Below the pieces are notes generated by a model. The model made no database searches, was not told where the DNA came from, and was given only the letters and a program-made list of their open reading frames with translations. A program made the position numbers and the translations under genes. A stretch of DNA of 64,000 bases, taken from positions 3,790,469 to 3,854,468 of the forward strand of contig CP053162.1 in assembly GCA_014607495.2 (NCBI GenBank), written 5' to 3'. Below are positions 46,543 through 55,053 of the stretch, one piece after another. Every line of letters begins with the position of its first letter. The first letter of the stretch is position 1. This stretch comes from Carposina sasakii (taxonomy: Eukaryota > Arthropoda > Insecta > Lepidoptera > Carposinidae).

Positions 46543-46804
46543 AATAGAATTATAACCTATAGAAAGTGTGTTCCAACCAAACGCAAGGCGAAAAAATAGG
46601 CATAAAATATCGACTTGACGTACGCATGACATAAAATTAATGTTGCCCTAAAAATGTTTTTTCCCTAGATGTGGGGAAATAGTCGATAAAATTATTATTG
46701 ATGCTGAGAAGTATACTGATTTGCACACTCTTGTAGAATTATCGTGAAATTTAAATATATTAAAAGGAGATGATCGGACTTTTCCACATCATTGGTCCAA
46801 AAGT

Positions 46805-47089
46805 GTGACAAAAAAATACAATATTCTGTTAAAAATTGTCCCTCTGAATAATTTGTCATTATGTCAACAAAGCTGTGAGGCCATTCTCCGTGGTTTTATT
46901 TCATTCAATAAAGGAAAGAACGATGCCCATTTTAAAGATCTAATTTCAATTAAACATAATATTATAGTAACAATATGTATAGTTTTAAATAATTCGGTGA
47001 GAGAGCTTGCAGGTAATTCCACAATCAATCAAAGACAAAGTAGATCCAACTACTTTTACCTACAATCTGCATGTTTAAAAATAGGGTAA
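46805..47089 (+). other. Unrecognised ORF inside the P-like element
   Basis: 94 codons, with coding-like composition also upstream in the same frame (GDDRTFPHHWSKS). It runs against the THAP exon. No domain was recognised. It might be a remnant of another element or chance. Confidence 0.2.
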
Positions 47090-47209
47090 AATTTCACACT
47101 TATGGCAACATTTTGTTTTCAATGACAGATAAAAAAATATGAAAATTTGATTGTGTATTTATTGTTTTATCAATGAAATTACGTAAAAACATCAAATATT
47201 TACCGGTGA

Positions 47210-47501
47210 ATTACGAATCACAGCGCAGGAGAGCTCAAAAAAAACCGAGTTACTTTCACAGGTTTATTAAAATTAACTTCAAAGATATAAAAAATTACAA
47301 TTAACTTAGAAATAACTTAAGCTATGACTTCGACCGATGTTAGGTACAGAGTGCCGTGGGTGTCTCCGGTTGCATCCTGGCTGTCGCCAATCGAGGTTAC
47401 ACGTGTAGCTGGCATCAGCAGTTTACCCAATTCTAGGGAAATGTAATGTGTTGGAGTAATGCGCGGTGTCAGCGGTCTCCTTGATGGGTCGGAACATAAC
47501 A
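47210..47501 (-). repeat. Errantivirus 3' LTR
   Basis: On the minus strand it begins TGTTATGTTCCGACCC and ends GATTCGTAAT. It contains AATAAA (reverse complement near 47262) as a possible polyadenylation signal. Identical to 54534-54826 except for one base in a poly-A stretch. Confidence 0.95.
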
Positions 47502-47515
47502 TCTCCCTCCCGAAG
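47502..47515 (-). other. Errantivirus polypurine tract
   Basis: Reverse complement CTTCGGGAGGGAGA directly precedes the 3' LTR and would prime plus-strand DNA synthesis. Confidence 0.75.
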
Positions 47516-47523
47516 ATCAGCAA

Positions 47524-49251
47524 CTATTTTGTCAGGTTTAGGAAAAATGTTGCTGGTGTCTTATCCTTCGTGTAAGAAACTTGAGGATCATCATAGGTGT
47601 GCTCTACACCTTGAGTTGGAGTCTTTGGTGACTGGTGATCTCGATTTTGAGACTTATAACAATGCTTCCGGAACATCAGGATCATAGCGAGTGCAAGTGC
47701 ACCTAATAGTATTCCATAGAAAGGCAGCGTTGTATGATAGAGCGGGTTGAGTTGTACTTTTCCGGGCTGGATTAATGATTGCGTTGCAACTTTTTCTTGT
47801 ATGTTGTATAGTCCATCTAACTTGATCGAGTTGAGAGCAATCGGAATTAAAGATGATGGCTGCATATTAGTATCAGTTAGGATGTTCCTGATTCTGATTG
47901 GTTGTCCTTCCACGTGGTCCTCCGAATTTATAATAGTGAAGTCATCGGTGCTCAGACGGCAATGTCGAGGGATCGTAGCTAGATAGCTTCCGTTTAGGAT
48001 GCTGTAGTCCTCCCGGTCGCAGGTCAGTTGCACCTTGGTAGGTTCAGGGAACACTAGGCCATAGTGTCTGTCATCCATTTTCTCCATAGTCATCTGAGTG
48101 AGTGAAATTGTTATCTGGTGGCAGGATCTATCGATGGTTTGGTCCATGATGAGTCTGTGAATACAATCTGGACGGGTTTTAATTTGCTGATTAATTTTCT
48201 CTTCACAAAGATAGCGCTCTCTTAACTTCGGGCATTCCGCCTCTATGTACACATAATACGTATCATAGGTTGCTATAAAGGAGTAGGTAGGTATAATTAC
48301 TTGGTTATATTTGTTAGGTAGTATAGGAAGTTTATATAGGTCATAAAGGTGTGGGGAGACAAGAGGGAATCTCAGAACTATAACTATCTGTTTTTTAATA
48401 TAGTATGAACTAGGAAGAATTATGTCATAGTATTCCCTTAGTTCTACATCAAGTATTTGTTCCTTATCATATATTTTACTTAATCTATCTATCATTTTAC
48501 TTAACACATCTATACTTAACATAGAATGGTGTGTGCTTGAGGCACGAATAAAAGCAAGAATATTCTCTAATCTATTGAGCTCACTAATTAACTCATCTAA
48601 GTTATTACTAATTACTAATAATAATTGGCCAAGTTTAGCATATTTAATTAAGCTAGAACTGGCATATGCTGACTTGTTCAGCAGTAATGTTATAGTTTCA
48701 TTAATTTTGATTTGGTTTGAGACCAACTGAGAAACTATGTCGGTGTGGTGTGACATCCACTCTTTACTGAGACTAATATGATTATTAAATTCTGAGATAA
48801 CTTTATCCTGGTTTTCCTTAAGAATTTGGATCGCATCGTTATATTTTAATGCATCTGTGTGGTCTAAATTACCGGTTATACTTTTTATGACGGAACCTAG
48901 CCCGTCTACAATGCCTCGTTTTTCTCGAGAAGGTTCAAGGGTAGTTAATTGAAGGGTGAGTTTATCTAATTTATCTTCTAAGTGTCTTATCTGTATCTCA
49001 TATAAAGAATAGGTATCATTATCTAAACGTTCTTCGATTTGTTTAAACTGTTGTCTAACTAATACTATACTGTCTTCTATTTTAGTTAAGTCTATGTACT
49101 GTAGGAAAGTATGGTAATGCGTCACAAGTCTCGTTGGTCCAAGTCGAAAGGGTAAGAGTCCTGGTCCATCAGATAAGCTCTCAAGTTTTATCTCTTGAGC
49201 TCGGGTCCAAGTCAGTGTCAACAGCAGCGGAATCCTGTAACAATTTGGCAC
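47524..49251 (-). CDS. env: Errantivirus Env (F-type fusion glycoprotein)
   Basis: 575 codons, open throughout. It has an N-terminal hydrophobic signal-like segment (residues about 5-15), a heptad-rich region about 58-105, a furin-like site REKR (109-112) and then a Gly-rich, moderately hydrophobic segment, as expected for a fusion peptide. A single C-terminal membrane span lies at about 505-526, with a 49-residue tail. This layout fits the baculovirus-F-related envelope of errantiviruses (known). The start overlaps the end of pol by 71 bp, so expression is probably from a spliced RNA (inference). Plus-strand ORFs here are shadows. Confidence 0.88.
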   Translation of the reverse strand: MPNCYRIPLLLTLTWTRAQEIKLESLSDGPGLLPFRLGPTRLVTHYHTFLQYIDLTKIEDSIVLVRQQFKQIEERLDNDTYSLYEIQIRHLEDKLDKLTLQLTTLEPSREKRGIVDGLGSVIKSITGNLDHTDALKYNDAIQILKENQDKVISEFNNHISLSKEWMSHHTDIVSQLVSNQIKINETITLLLNKSAYASSSLIKYAKLGQLLLVISNNLDELISELNRLENILAFIRASSTHHSMLSIDVLSKMIDRLSKIYDKEQILDVELREYYDIILPSSYYIKKQIVIVLRFPLVSPHLYDLYKLPILPNKYNQVIIPTYSFIATYDTYYVYIEAECPKLRERYLCEEKINQQIKTRPDCIHRLIMDQTIDRSCHQITISLTQMTMEKMDDRHYGLVFPEPTKVQLTCDREDYSILNGSYLATIPRHCRLSTDDFTIINSEDHVEGQPIRIRNILTDTNMQPSSLIPIALNSIKLDGLYNIQEKVATQSLIQPGKVQLNPLYHTTLPFYGILLGALALAMILMFRKHCYKSQNRDHQSPKTPTQGVEHTYDDPQVSYTKDKTPATFFLNLTK

Positions 49252-51250
49252 TTTTAGGTACCCGTTTCAATCTAGATTTGGCTACGGGTCCCCGTTTTTT
49301 GGAAATGTATATGTGAATAGGTAAGTCTACTAGGACATTATCGTGAGTATAGCGAGGGGCAATTTTTTGGCGGTTTGCTAGTGGGTTACTAACGAAGACC
49401 TGTTGCTGTGGTTCATACTCGATTTCCGGCTCGCGGTTTTTATTCCTATTTTCTATTATAGATTTGCGGTTATCAAGGGAAGTACTATTAATTATGTCGT
49501 ATACTATTTTCATTTGTTCTCTGTGTGTCTGCATATATTGTTGAAGTAGATGTTCGGTCATGTCAAAGTCTATAGGGTCTCGTGGGTCAAAATGTCCTGT
49601 CATTAAATCAAAAGGTCTGCACTTGGTAAAACTATGGACTGAGCTATTGTAGGCTATCAATGCATAAGGCATTAAATTAATTACGGGTTCGCCTTTTCGC
49701 TGTATGTGTAATATTCTGATATGTTCTAGGAGAGTCGAGTGAAATCTTTCTATTATTCCATTGTCATTAGGTGACAAGGCTAAAGTCTTATGATGATTTA
49801 TCTTATGGAGTCTAGTGAACTCAGCAAACATTTGGTTTGTGAATTCGGTACCTTGGTCAGTAACTATTGTATGTGGGAGACCATGGTGTGTACTGAAAGT
49901 GAGAAGAGCTTGCAATATACTAAGGGCTGTGCCATCCCTTAAGTGATAGGCTTGGCCGTATTTTGAAAAAACATCCATAAAAGTTACGTATTTTTCGTTT
50001 TGGGCTGTAAAAAGGTCCATATGTACTATTTCTAATGGTTTTGTGGCAGGCGGTACCACATTAAACTGCTGTCTAATTGGGTTACGATCATATTTGGCTT
50101 GGCCGCAGATCGTACACTCGTTAATAAATTTTGTAATTTGCTCTTTCATTTTTGGCCAATAATATCTATGAGAGAGTGAAAGATAGCACTCATTGATGCC
50201 TCGGTGATTAGTTTTTCCGTCGTGATAATTTTTTATAATTTCCTGCTGTCTTAAATAGTCCTTTACATTTTCTATTTCAGTTTTTGCAAGGACGAGATTC
50301 ATGGCTGAACTTTTGAATTTTTCTTGTAATATAGGGATTATTTGATACATAGCGAGGGGTGGAGTTATGAAAAGGGCTGTTTTGACTTTAGGATTCACGT
50401 ATTCTTTTATAGCATTAATTAAATCTTGTTCTAGGTTTGACTCAGAAAGTTGTACGGAAGTGCGTGTATGTGTGTCGAAGGGTTTTGTTACAGTCGGTCT
50501 TTTCTTTACGTCATTTACTACGGTCAGACAAAGCTGTCTATGGAACTTATTTAAGGGATCTAGTGATATGGGAATTTCCAGAATAGGGTTCTCATTACTC
50601 GTATGGGCTGTCTGTGTCGTGGACCCGTCTAGGGTAGGGGGTCTGTCTGTCGGATTGCCTAATAATGAGTTTAATTCGTCTATCTCTTGTACTAAAGATA
50701 AGACGTCTTCGTTATGTATTTCAATGCGAGAAAGGGCATCTGCATTTGTGTTACATTTACCCTTTTTGTAGACTACCGTGAAGTCGAATTCACTTAAACG
50801 TAGTCTCCATCTGATTAAACGTGAATTTGGTTCCTTAAGTCCCATCATCCATTGCAATGGTTTATGATCAGTCAGAATTTTAAATTTTCGTCCGAAAAGG
50901 TAAGGTCTAAAGTATTTGGTAGCCCAGACAATGGCTAATAACTCTTTTTCTATGGTACTGTAATTTAATTCGCTTTCGTTAAGCGTACGGGATGCATAAG
51001 ATATAGGTTTATCAGAACCTATTGGGCCTTGTGATAAGATAGCTCCTATTGCATAATTGGATGCGTCTGTCGTCAAGTTAAATTCTCTACTGAAGTCAGG
51101 GTACTGAAGGATAGGGTCGTTTGTCAAAAGTAATTTGCATTTTTCAAAACAATGTACATATTCGGGATTTAAAGAAATTTTCCTACCTTTTTTAAGACAT
51201 GAAGTTAGCGGTTTAGTGATACGGGCAAAATCAGGAATGAATTTACGATA
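49181..51250 (-). CDS. pol: Errantivirus Pol, downstream part: RNase H and integrase
   Basis: This segment is in the same frame as 51254-52822 but lies after the in-frame stop at 51251-51253. From the N-terminal side: end of RT connection, RNase H (LTTDASNYAIGAIL; Glu in EKELLAIVWA; LTDHKPL; DALSR), then integrase with an HHCC finger (HRGINECY, H in LSHRYYWP, CTICGQAK). The DD35E core follows with Asp in VHMDLF, Asp in VTDQGTEF and Glu in NGIIERFHS. The C-terminal end is basic (KKRGPVAKSRLKRVP). All catalytic residues are present. As a free ORF it would lack an RT start, so in this copy it can only be made by readthrough or not at all. Confidence 0.9.
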   Translation of the reverse strand, partial: YRKFIPDFARITKPLTSCLKKGRKISLNPEYVHCFEKCKLLLTNDPILQYPDFSREFNLTTDASNYAIGAILSQGPIGSDKPISYASRTLNESELNYSTIEKELLAIVWATKYFRPYLFGRKFKILTDHKPLQWMMGLKEPNSRLIRWRLRLSEFDFTVVYKKGKCNTNADALSRIEIHNEDVLSLVQEIDELNSLLGNPTDRPPTLDGSTTQTAHTSNENPILEIPISLDPLNKFHRQLCLTVVNDVKKRPTVTKPFDTHTRTSVQLSESNLEQDLINAIKEYVNPKVKTALFITPPLAMYQIIPILQEKFKSSAMNLVLAKTEIENVKDYLRQQEIIKNYHDGKTNHRGINECYLSLSHRYYWPKMKEQITKFINECTICGQAKYDRNPIRQQFNVVPPATKPLEIVHMDLFTAQNEKYVTFMDVFSKYGQAYHLRDGTALSILQALLTFSTHHGLPHTIVTDQGTEFTNQMFAEFTRLHKINHHKTLALSPNDNGIIERFHSTLLEHIRILHIQRKGEPVINLMPYALIAYNSSVHSFTKCRPFDLMTGHFDPRDPIDFDMTEHLLQQYMQTHREQMKIVYDIINSTSLDNRKSIIENRNKNREPEIEYEPQQQVFVSNPLANRQKIAPRYTHDNVLVDLPIHIYISKKRGPVAKSRLKRVPKSAKLLQDSAAVDTDLDPSSRDKT

Positions 51251-52822
51251 TTAGCCAAGTAGACCTAGAAATTGCTTTATTTCTTTAGGGGTCTTAGGCA
51301 AAGGATATTTTTGGACTGCTGAAATTTTTTCAGGGTTTGGTTTGATACCTTCCCTACTAATAATGTGACCTAAATAGGCAGTTTCCATTTTCAAAAATTC
51401 AGACTTGTCCATCTGAATCTTAAAATTGGACTCCCTGAGCCTCTGAAAAACTTTTTCAAGATTATCAATATGTTCCTGAAGGGATGTGCTGAAAACTATT
51501 ATATCGTCAAGGTATACTAAACAAATTTTATTTTGGAGGCCTCTGAGAACGTTGTCCATGACCCTTTGAAAGGTGGATGGGGAGTTTTTGAGTCCCATAG
51601 GCATCCTCAAAAATTCAAAGTGGCCATGTTCTACATTGAATCCTGTTTTGGGAATATCGTCAGGATTCATCTCAACTTGATAAAAGCCACTTGCCAAGTC
51701 TAGGGTAGTAAAATATTGACATTTCCCTAACTTGTCAAGGACATCTGTTATATTAGGGATGGGGTACTTATCGTTAATGGTTTTCTCATTTAATTTTCTA
51801 AAATCTACTACTAAACGCCATTTTTTTCTTCCTGAAGCGTCCAACTTTTTAGGGACTACCCATATAGGTGAGCTCCAGGCAGAGTCTGAGGGTCTAATAA
51901 TACCTTGTTCTAACATTTTGGAGATTTGTTCACTAACTTCTTGGCGGTGTATAAAGGGGTATCGGTAACTTTTAGAATAGATAGGTTGTTCGTCAGTCGT
52001 TTTTATACAGTGTTTAATTTTATTTGTGAAAGTAAGGGGCTCGCCCTCTAGGTAAAATACATCTGAGTATTTCGAACATAAGAGCTTTAAGTTAGCCCTC
52101 TCCTCCTCGTTGAGGTGGTCAGTTCGCAATCGCTCTAATACGCTGTGAACACGGTCCGATTGTTCGGTACGCATGCACTCAGCATTAAATATTACGGCAT
52201 GTGTGGGGTGATCTAAAGAAAAAATTATGTCATTGTGAGTGGGATTTTCTATCTCTAAAATACCATAACTATTGCTAACTGATGTAACACATTCGTGGAT
52301 AATGCAGTTACAACTTATTTGCTCATGGATAAAAACTTCGCCTTCCGGGACGTCAATAGGGACTTTAATTAATTTTGAAGTTTGAGCGGGTATAATTTCT
52401 TCGCAAAGATTAATATTTCGTGAATCATACATCCTGATGGGATTTGTAGCACTACGGGTAATCAATGTGTGGTCCTTTAAGTTAATAGTCGCCTCCCATT
52501 TTGTCAATAAGTCTAGTCCTATAAGTCCGTCAAAGTAATTATGAAATCGGTACACAAATAATTTAATATTATCTTCATTAGGGAAATTTTCGAAACAGGG
52601 TAACGTTATAGAAAAATCATTTTTAGTCGTAGCATGTACGTTAGTGACCTCGAAGGGGTCATAGTCTAAGTTAATATACGGAAAATATTTTTGAACAGCT
52701 TCGGGACTTATAAAAGATTGATTGGCTCCGGTGTCAATCAGTAATTTTAAGGGTGGATTTAGAATTTCAATATATGGTAGTTGTCTTTGTGTCTGTAAAT
52801 TTAATTCTATTTTGGCTTTTTT
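51251..52822 (-). pseudogene. pol: Errantivirus Pol, upstream part: protease and RT, ended by stop
   Basis: The frame opens at the gag-pol slippery site near 52822 without its own obvious start. The protease active site DTGA is at 52724-52735. Counting from the first Met at 52555, the RT core has DFRKLN (251-256), TLDLASGFYQ (284-293), MPMGLKNSPSTFQ (318-330) and YLDD (348-351). A TAA at 51251-51253 ends it in the RT connection just after FLGLLG, and the same frame continues open beyond. One nonsense change in an otherwise intact gene fits recent inactivation. Confidence 0.9.
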
Positions 52823-54117
52823 AACGTAGGGCGTTTCTGAAAATTTTCATCATTATTATTAGCGGAAGGGCCCGGTAAGGGTTCCTGCAATTCTATGGGG
52901 TCACTAGTATACTGAAAATTATGATGTGCATTTTGATCATCGTATTCGGGGTATTGAGAGTATTCGGTATATTCTGGTTCTTGTTCGGGGTAGTAATTAT
53001 TGTAATCGGGTTCATAATATTGGCTGTCATAATCGTTATAAAATTCGTTAAAATTAACTTCTCGCGATTTAAAATAATTGGAAGGTGGTGGATTACCATG
53101 CCGGTTCCAATCGTGTCCTCGTATCCCGGTGGGAGGTAGAGGTCTGGTCGCGTAATGGCTTACACCACTCATTGGTTTAGGACCAAAATTCGGGGGTTGA
53201 TTTGGTTTAGGTTTTAATTTAAATACGTTACTTTGGGGGTTATAATTTTGGGGTAAAGCACGGAACATTTGTTGCGTACGAGTAGGCATATTAGTATTTA
53301 AATGCTGTGGGGGTTGAAAATCGGATTTCCATTGTGTTGGTGGCGGCATTAGTCTCTGAAAATTTTGCATAGGGGGTGGAGAAAAAGCAAATGATTTCTG
53401 GGTTGGCCAGGCCATTGGCATAGGTCGTGAACCTAGAGATCTTCTCTCGGGGGTCGGGTCAATCCTGTGCTGTAAATACATCACATTCAACTCCTCCTGC
53501 ACGAGTTCAAGGGCTTTTTCTACGGTTTCGGGACGCATGCAACGTATACGTGAGCCTAAGGGCTCCTTTAGACCTCGAACGAAAGCTTTCAAGGTAAGGG
53601 ACCTGTAAAGCGTTCGTTTGGCCTCAACAGTGGTACCTAGGGTCTCATGCAAAGATACATAGGTCATAATAGTGCTAAATAAATTTTGAACACGGTCATA
53701 AAATTCCTGTGGGGTACTATTTCCCTGGGTGGCTAGAGAGAGGTCATTGTAAAGAGCAGTTTCGTCTCGCTGATCCGCAAAGTTATTAATTAAAGCATTA
53801 CGGATGCCAGCCCAATTCTGAGGAATACCATTAGAATTTAATGTACGTGCTGCGGGTCCGGTTATCTTATTTAATATACCATTTAACAAGCACAGATTAG
53901 GTAATTCTGTACCTGGACCAGTACCAATATACGCAGCGCATATCTGGTCACATAAGCTTACAAATCTAACTAAAATATTAGGATTACCATCGAACTCTGG
54001 CACCGGGCGCAAAGCCTTATAAATTGTGTCAGGGTCGTGGGCCATCTTTTCTTCTTCAAATAGAGAGAACAAATCTAAGTCTAAGGAACAATCTAAATCT
54101 CTAGTACTATCTAACAA
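52807..54117 (-). CDS. gag: Errantivirus Gag
   Basis: 436 codons in the longest form. A better start may be the second Met at 54045 (AAAAGATGGCC context), giving a protein opening MAHDPDTIYKALRPVPEFDG, more like other errantivirus Gags. The middle has the capsid-like blocks FVSLCDQI, DLSLATQGNSTPQEFYDRVQ and KAFVRGLKEPLGSRIR. The C-terminus is Pro/Asn/Tyr-rich with acidic Tyr repeats and no CCHC zinc knuckle, a known trait of errantiviruses. It ends at TAG 52807-52809, just after the frameshift site. Confidence 0.88.
   Translation of the reverse strand: MLDSTRDLDCSLDLDLFSLFEEEKMAHDPDTIYKALRPVPEFDGNPNILVRFVSLCDQICAAYIGTGPGTELPNLCLLNGILNKITGPAARTLNSNGIPQNWAGIRNALINNFADQRDETALYNDLSLATQGNSTPQEFYDRVQNLFSTIMTYVSLHETLGTTVEAKRTLYRSLTLKAFVRGLKEPLGSRIRCMRPETVEKALELVQEELNVMYLQHRIDPTPERRSLGSRPMPMAWPTQKSFAFSPPPMQNFQRLMPPPTQWKSDFQPPQHLNTNMPTRTQQMFRALPQNYNPQSNVFKLKPKPNQPPNFGPKPMSGVSHYATRPLPPTGIRGHDWNRHGNPPPSNYFKSREVNFNEFYNDYDSQYYEPDYNNYYPEQEPEYTEYSQYPEYDDQNAHHNFQYTSDPIELQEPLPGPSANNNDENFQKRPTLKKPK
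52816..52822 (-). promoter_or_regulatory. gag-pol -1 frameshift slippery heptamer
   Basis: Minus strand A AAA AAG, in the gag reading frame four codons before the gag stop. The pol frame lies at -1 relative to gag and is open from here through the protease. This is the classical X XXY YYZ arrangement. I could not confirm a downstream pseudoknot by eye. Confidence 0.75.
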
Positions 54118-54119
54118 GT

Positions 54120-54285
54120 TCCTGCGAGACTGCCGATGCTGTGCAGGCTCTCGCGAGGACGTTTTCCGAGGATGGAAAATCTTAAATTTTACTAAAAATA
54201 CCTATCTAATAAAATGTGCCTGCGAGACTGCCGATTTTTGTGCAGACTCTCGCGGGGCGATTCCGAGATTGGAAAATTTAGGGAA
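54120..54285 (-). repeat. Tandem stem-loop repeat in errantivirus leader
   Basis: Two copies of about 65 bp (from CCTGCGAGACTGCCGAT at 54120 and 54220) each contain GCGAGACTGC...GCAG(G/A)CTCTCGC, able to form a hairpin, followed by CCGAG(G)ATTGGAAAAT- or CCGAGGATGGAAAAT-like ends. They lie in the untranslated leader between primer site and gag, where gypsy carries its insulator. Function here is unknown; on the minus strand each copy also ends in CTCGCAG|G, which could be a splice acceptor. Confidence 0.6.
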
Positions 54286-54516
54286 TAGAAACTACGGGAG
54301 CAAAAAGGAAGCAACACTATAATAGAATAAGTGCACTTACATATATTGCATTCTCGATCTTTCTTGAGCAGCTATCGATTTCCAGATACTCCAGCACTTG
54401 TGTCGTGGTTCGGGTTTCCTCCGGTGAAGACTCGACAGTCACTTAGCACGTGATTTTCACACAGTTCATCACAGTTCTATGAAGAATAGTTCTCTCTCAC
54501 GCACTAATCCGGAAGA

Positions 54517-54533
54517 CTACTACGACTGCGCCA
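54517..54533 (-). other. Errantivirus primer-binding site (tRNA-Ser type)
   Basis: Immediately after the 5' LTR the minus strand reads TGGCGCAGTCGTAGTAG. TGGCGCAGTCG is complementary to the 3' end of a serine tRNA, as used by 17.6, 297 and related errantiviruses (known). Confidence 0.85.
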
Positions 54534-54826
54534 ATTACGAATCACAGCGCAGGAGAGCTCAAAAAAAAACCGAGTTACTTTCACAGGTTTATTAAAATTA
54601 ACTTCAAAGATATAAAAAATTACAATTAACTTAGAAATAACTTAAGCTATGACTTCGACCGATGTTAGGTACAGAGTGCCGTGGGTGTCTCCGGTTGCAT
54701 CCTGGCTGTCGCCAATCGAGGTTACACGTGTAGCTGGCATCAGCAGTTTACCCAATTCTAGGGAAATGTAATGTGTTGGAGTAATGCGCGGTGTCAGCGG
54801 TCTCCTTGATGGGTCGGAACATAACA
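54534..54826 (-). repeat. Errantivirus 5' LTR
   Basis: 293 bp, the same as 47210-47501 with one more A in the A-run. It would carry the promoter. Confidence 0.95.
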
Positions 54827-54902
54827 GGTGAAATGTGATGTTATTTATTTTCTTATGTTTTTGAGCATAGTTTTGGCAGGATCTCAGTGCACATTTCGTC
54901 AT
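54827..54902 (-). pseudogene. THAP-domain first exon of P-like transposase, interrupted
   Basis: Minus strand from ATG at 54902 reads MTKCALRSCQNYAQ, then KINNITFH, the start of a THAP zinc finger (C-x4-C, then the FH before the intron). The errantivirus sits at this point. Across the insertion, at 47209 downward, the transposon continues as GGTAAATATTTG, so the exon appears to end at CACCG|GTAAAT, the same place where THAP genes such as human THAP1 have their first intron (known). The C2CH histidine-side half of the finger was not found in the remaining transposon. Confidence 0.65.
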
Positions 54903-55053
54903 GGTAAGTCCTTTAGGTTGACATACACACGTAGCCACTGACCGCTGAGCACTGAATGACAGAGCCGCGATTGGTTCAAATTTGCACCCATAAAAATTCC
55001 TAAAATCGGCCTTCGGACTATACTTCTATAGGTTATAATTCTATTGCTGGACT

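Larger units (their letters stand above)
47210..54826 (-). mobile_element. Errantivirus (Ty3/Gypsy-class insect endogenous retrovirus) with env
   Basis: 7.6 kb with two LTRs (292 and 293 bp), a tRNA-Ser-type primer site, gag, pro-pol, env, a polypurine tract and a 5-bp target duplication GGTGA (47205-47209, 54827-54831). The LTRs match except for one A in an A-run, so insertion was recent. Pol carries one in-frame stop at 51251-51253; gag and env are open. Domain order and the F-type envelope place it among gypsy-like errantiviruses (known family). Confidence 0.95.
46543..55045 (-). mobile_element. THAP (P-element-like) transposon, nonautonomous, split by errantivirus
   Basis: Ends are 22-bp exact inverted repeats (AATAGAATTATAACC... 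at 46543-46564; ...GGTTATAATTCTATT at 55024-55045). GCTGGACT is duplicated outside both ends (46535-46542, 55046-55053); 8 bp is the P-superfamily length. Without the nested retrovirus it is about 881 bp and holds one THAP-like exon on the minus strand. The remainder of a transposase was not found, so it is an internally deleted copy. Confidence 0.8.
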
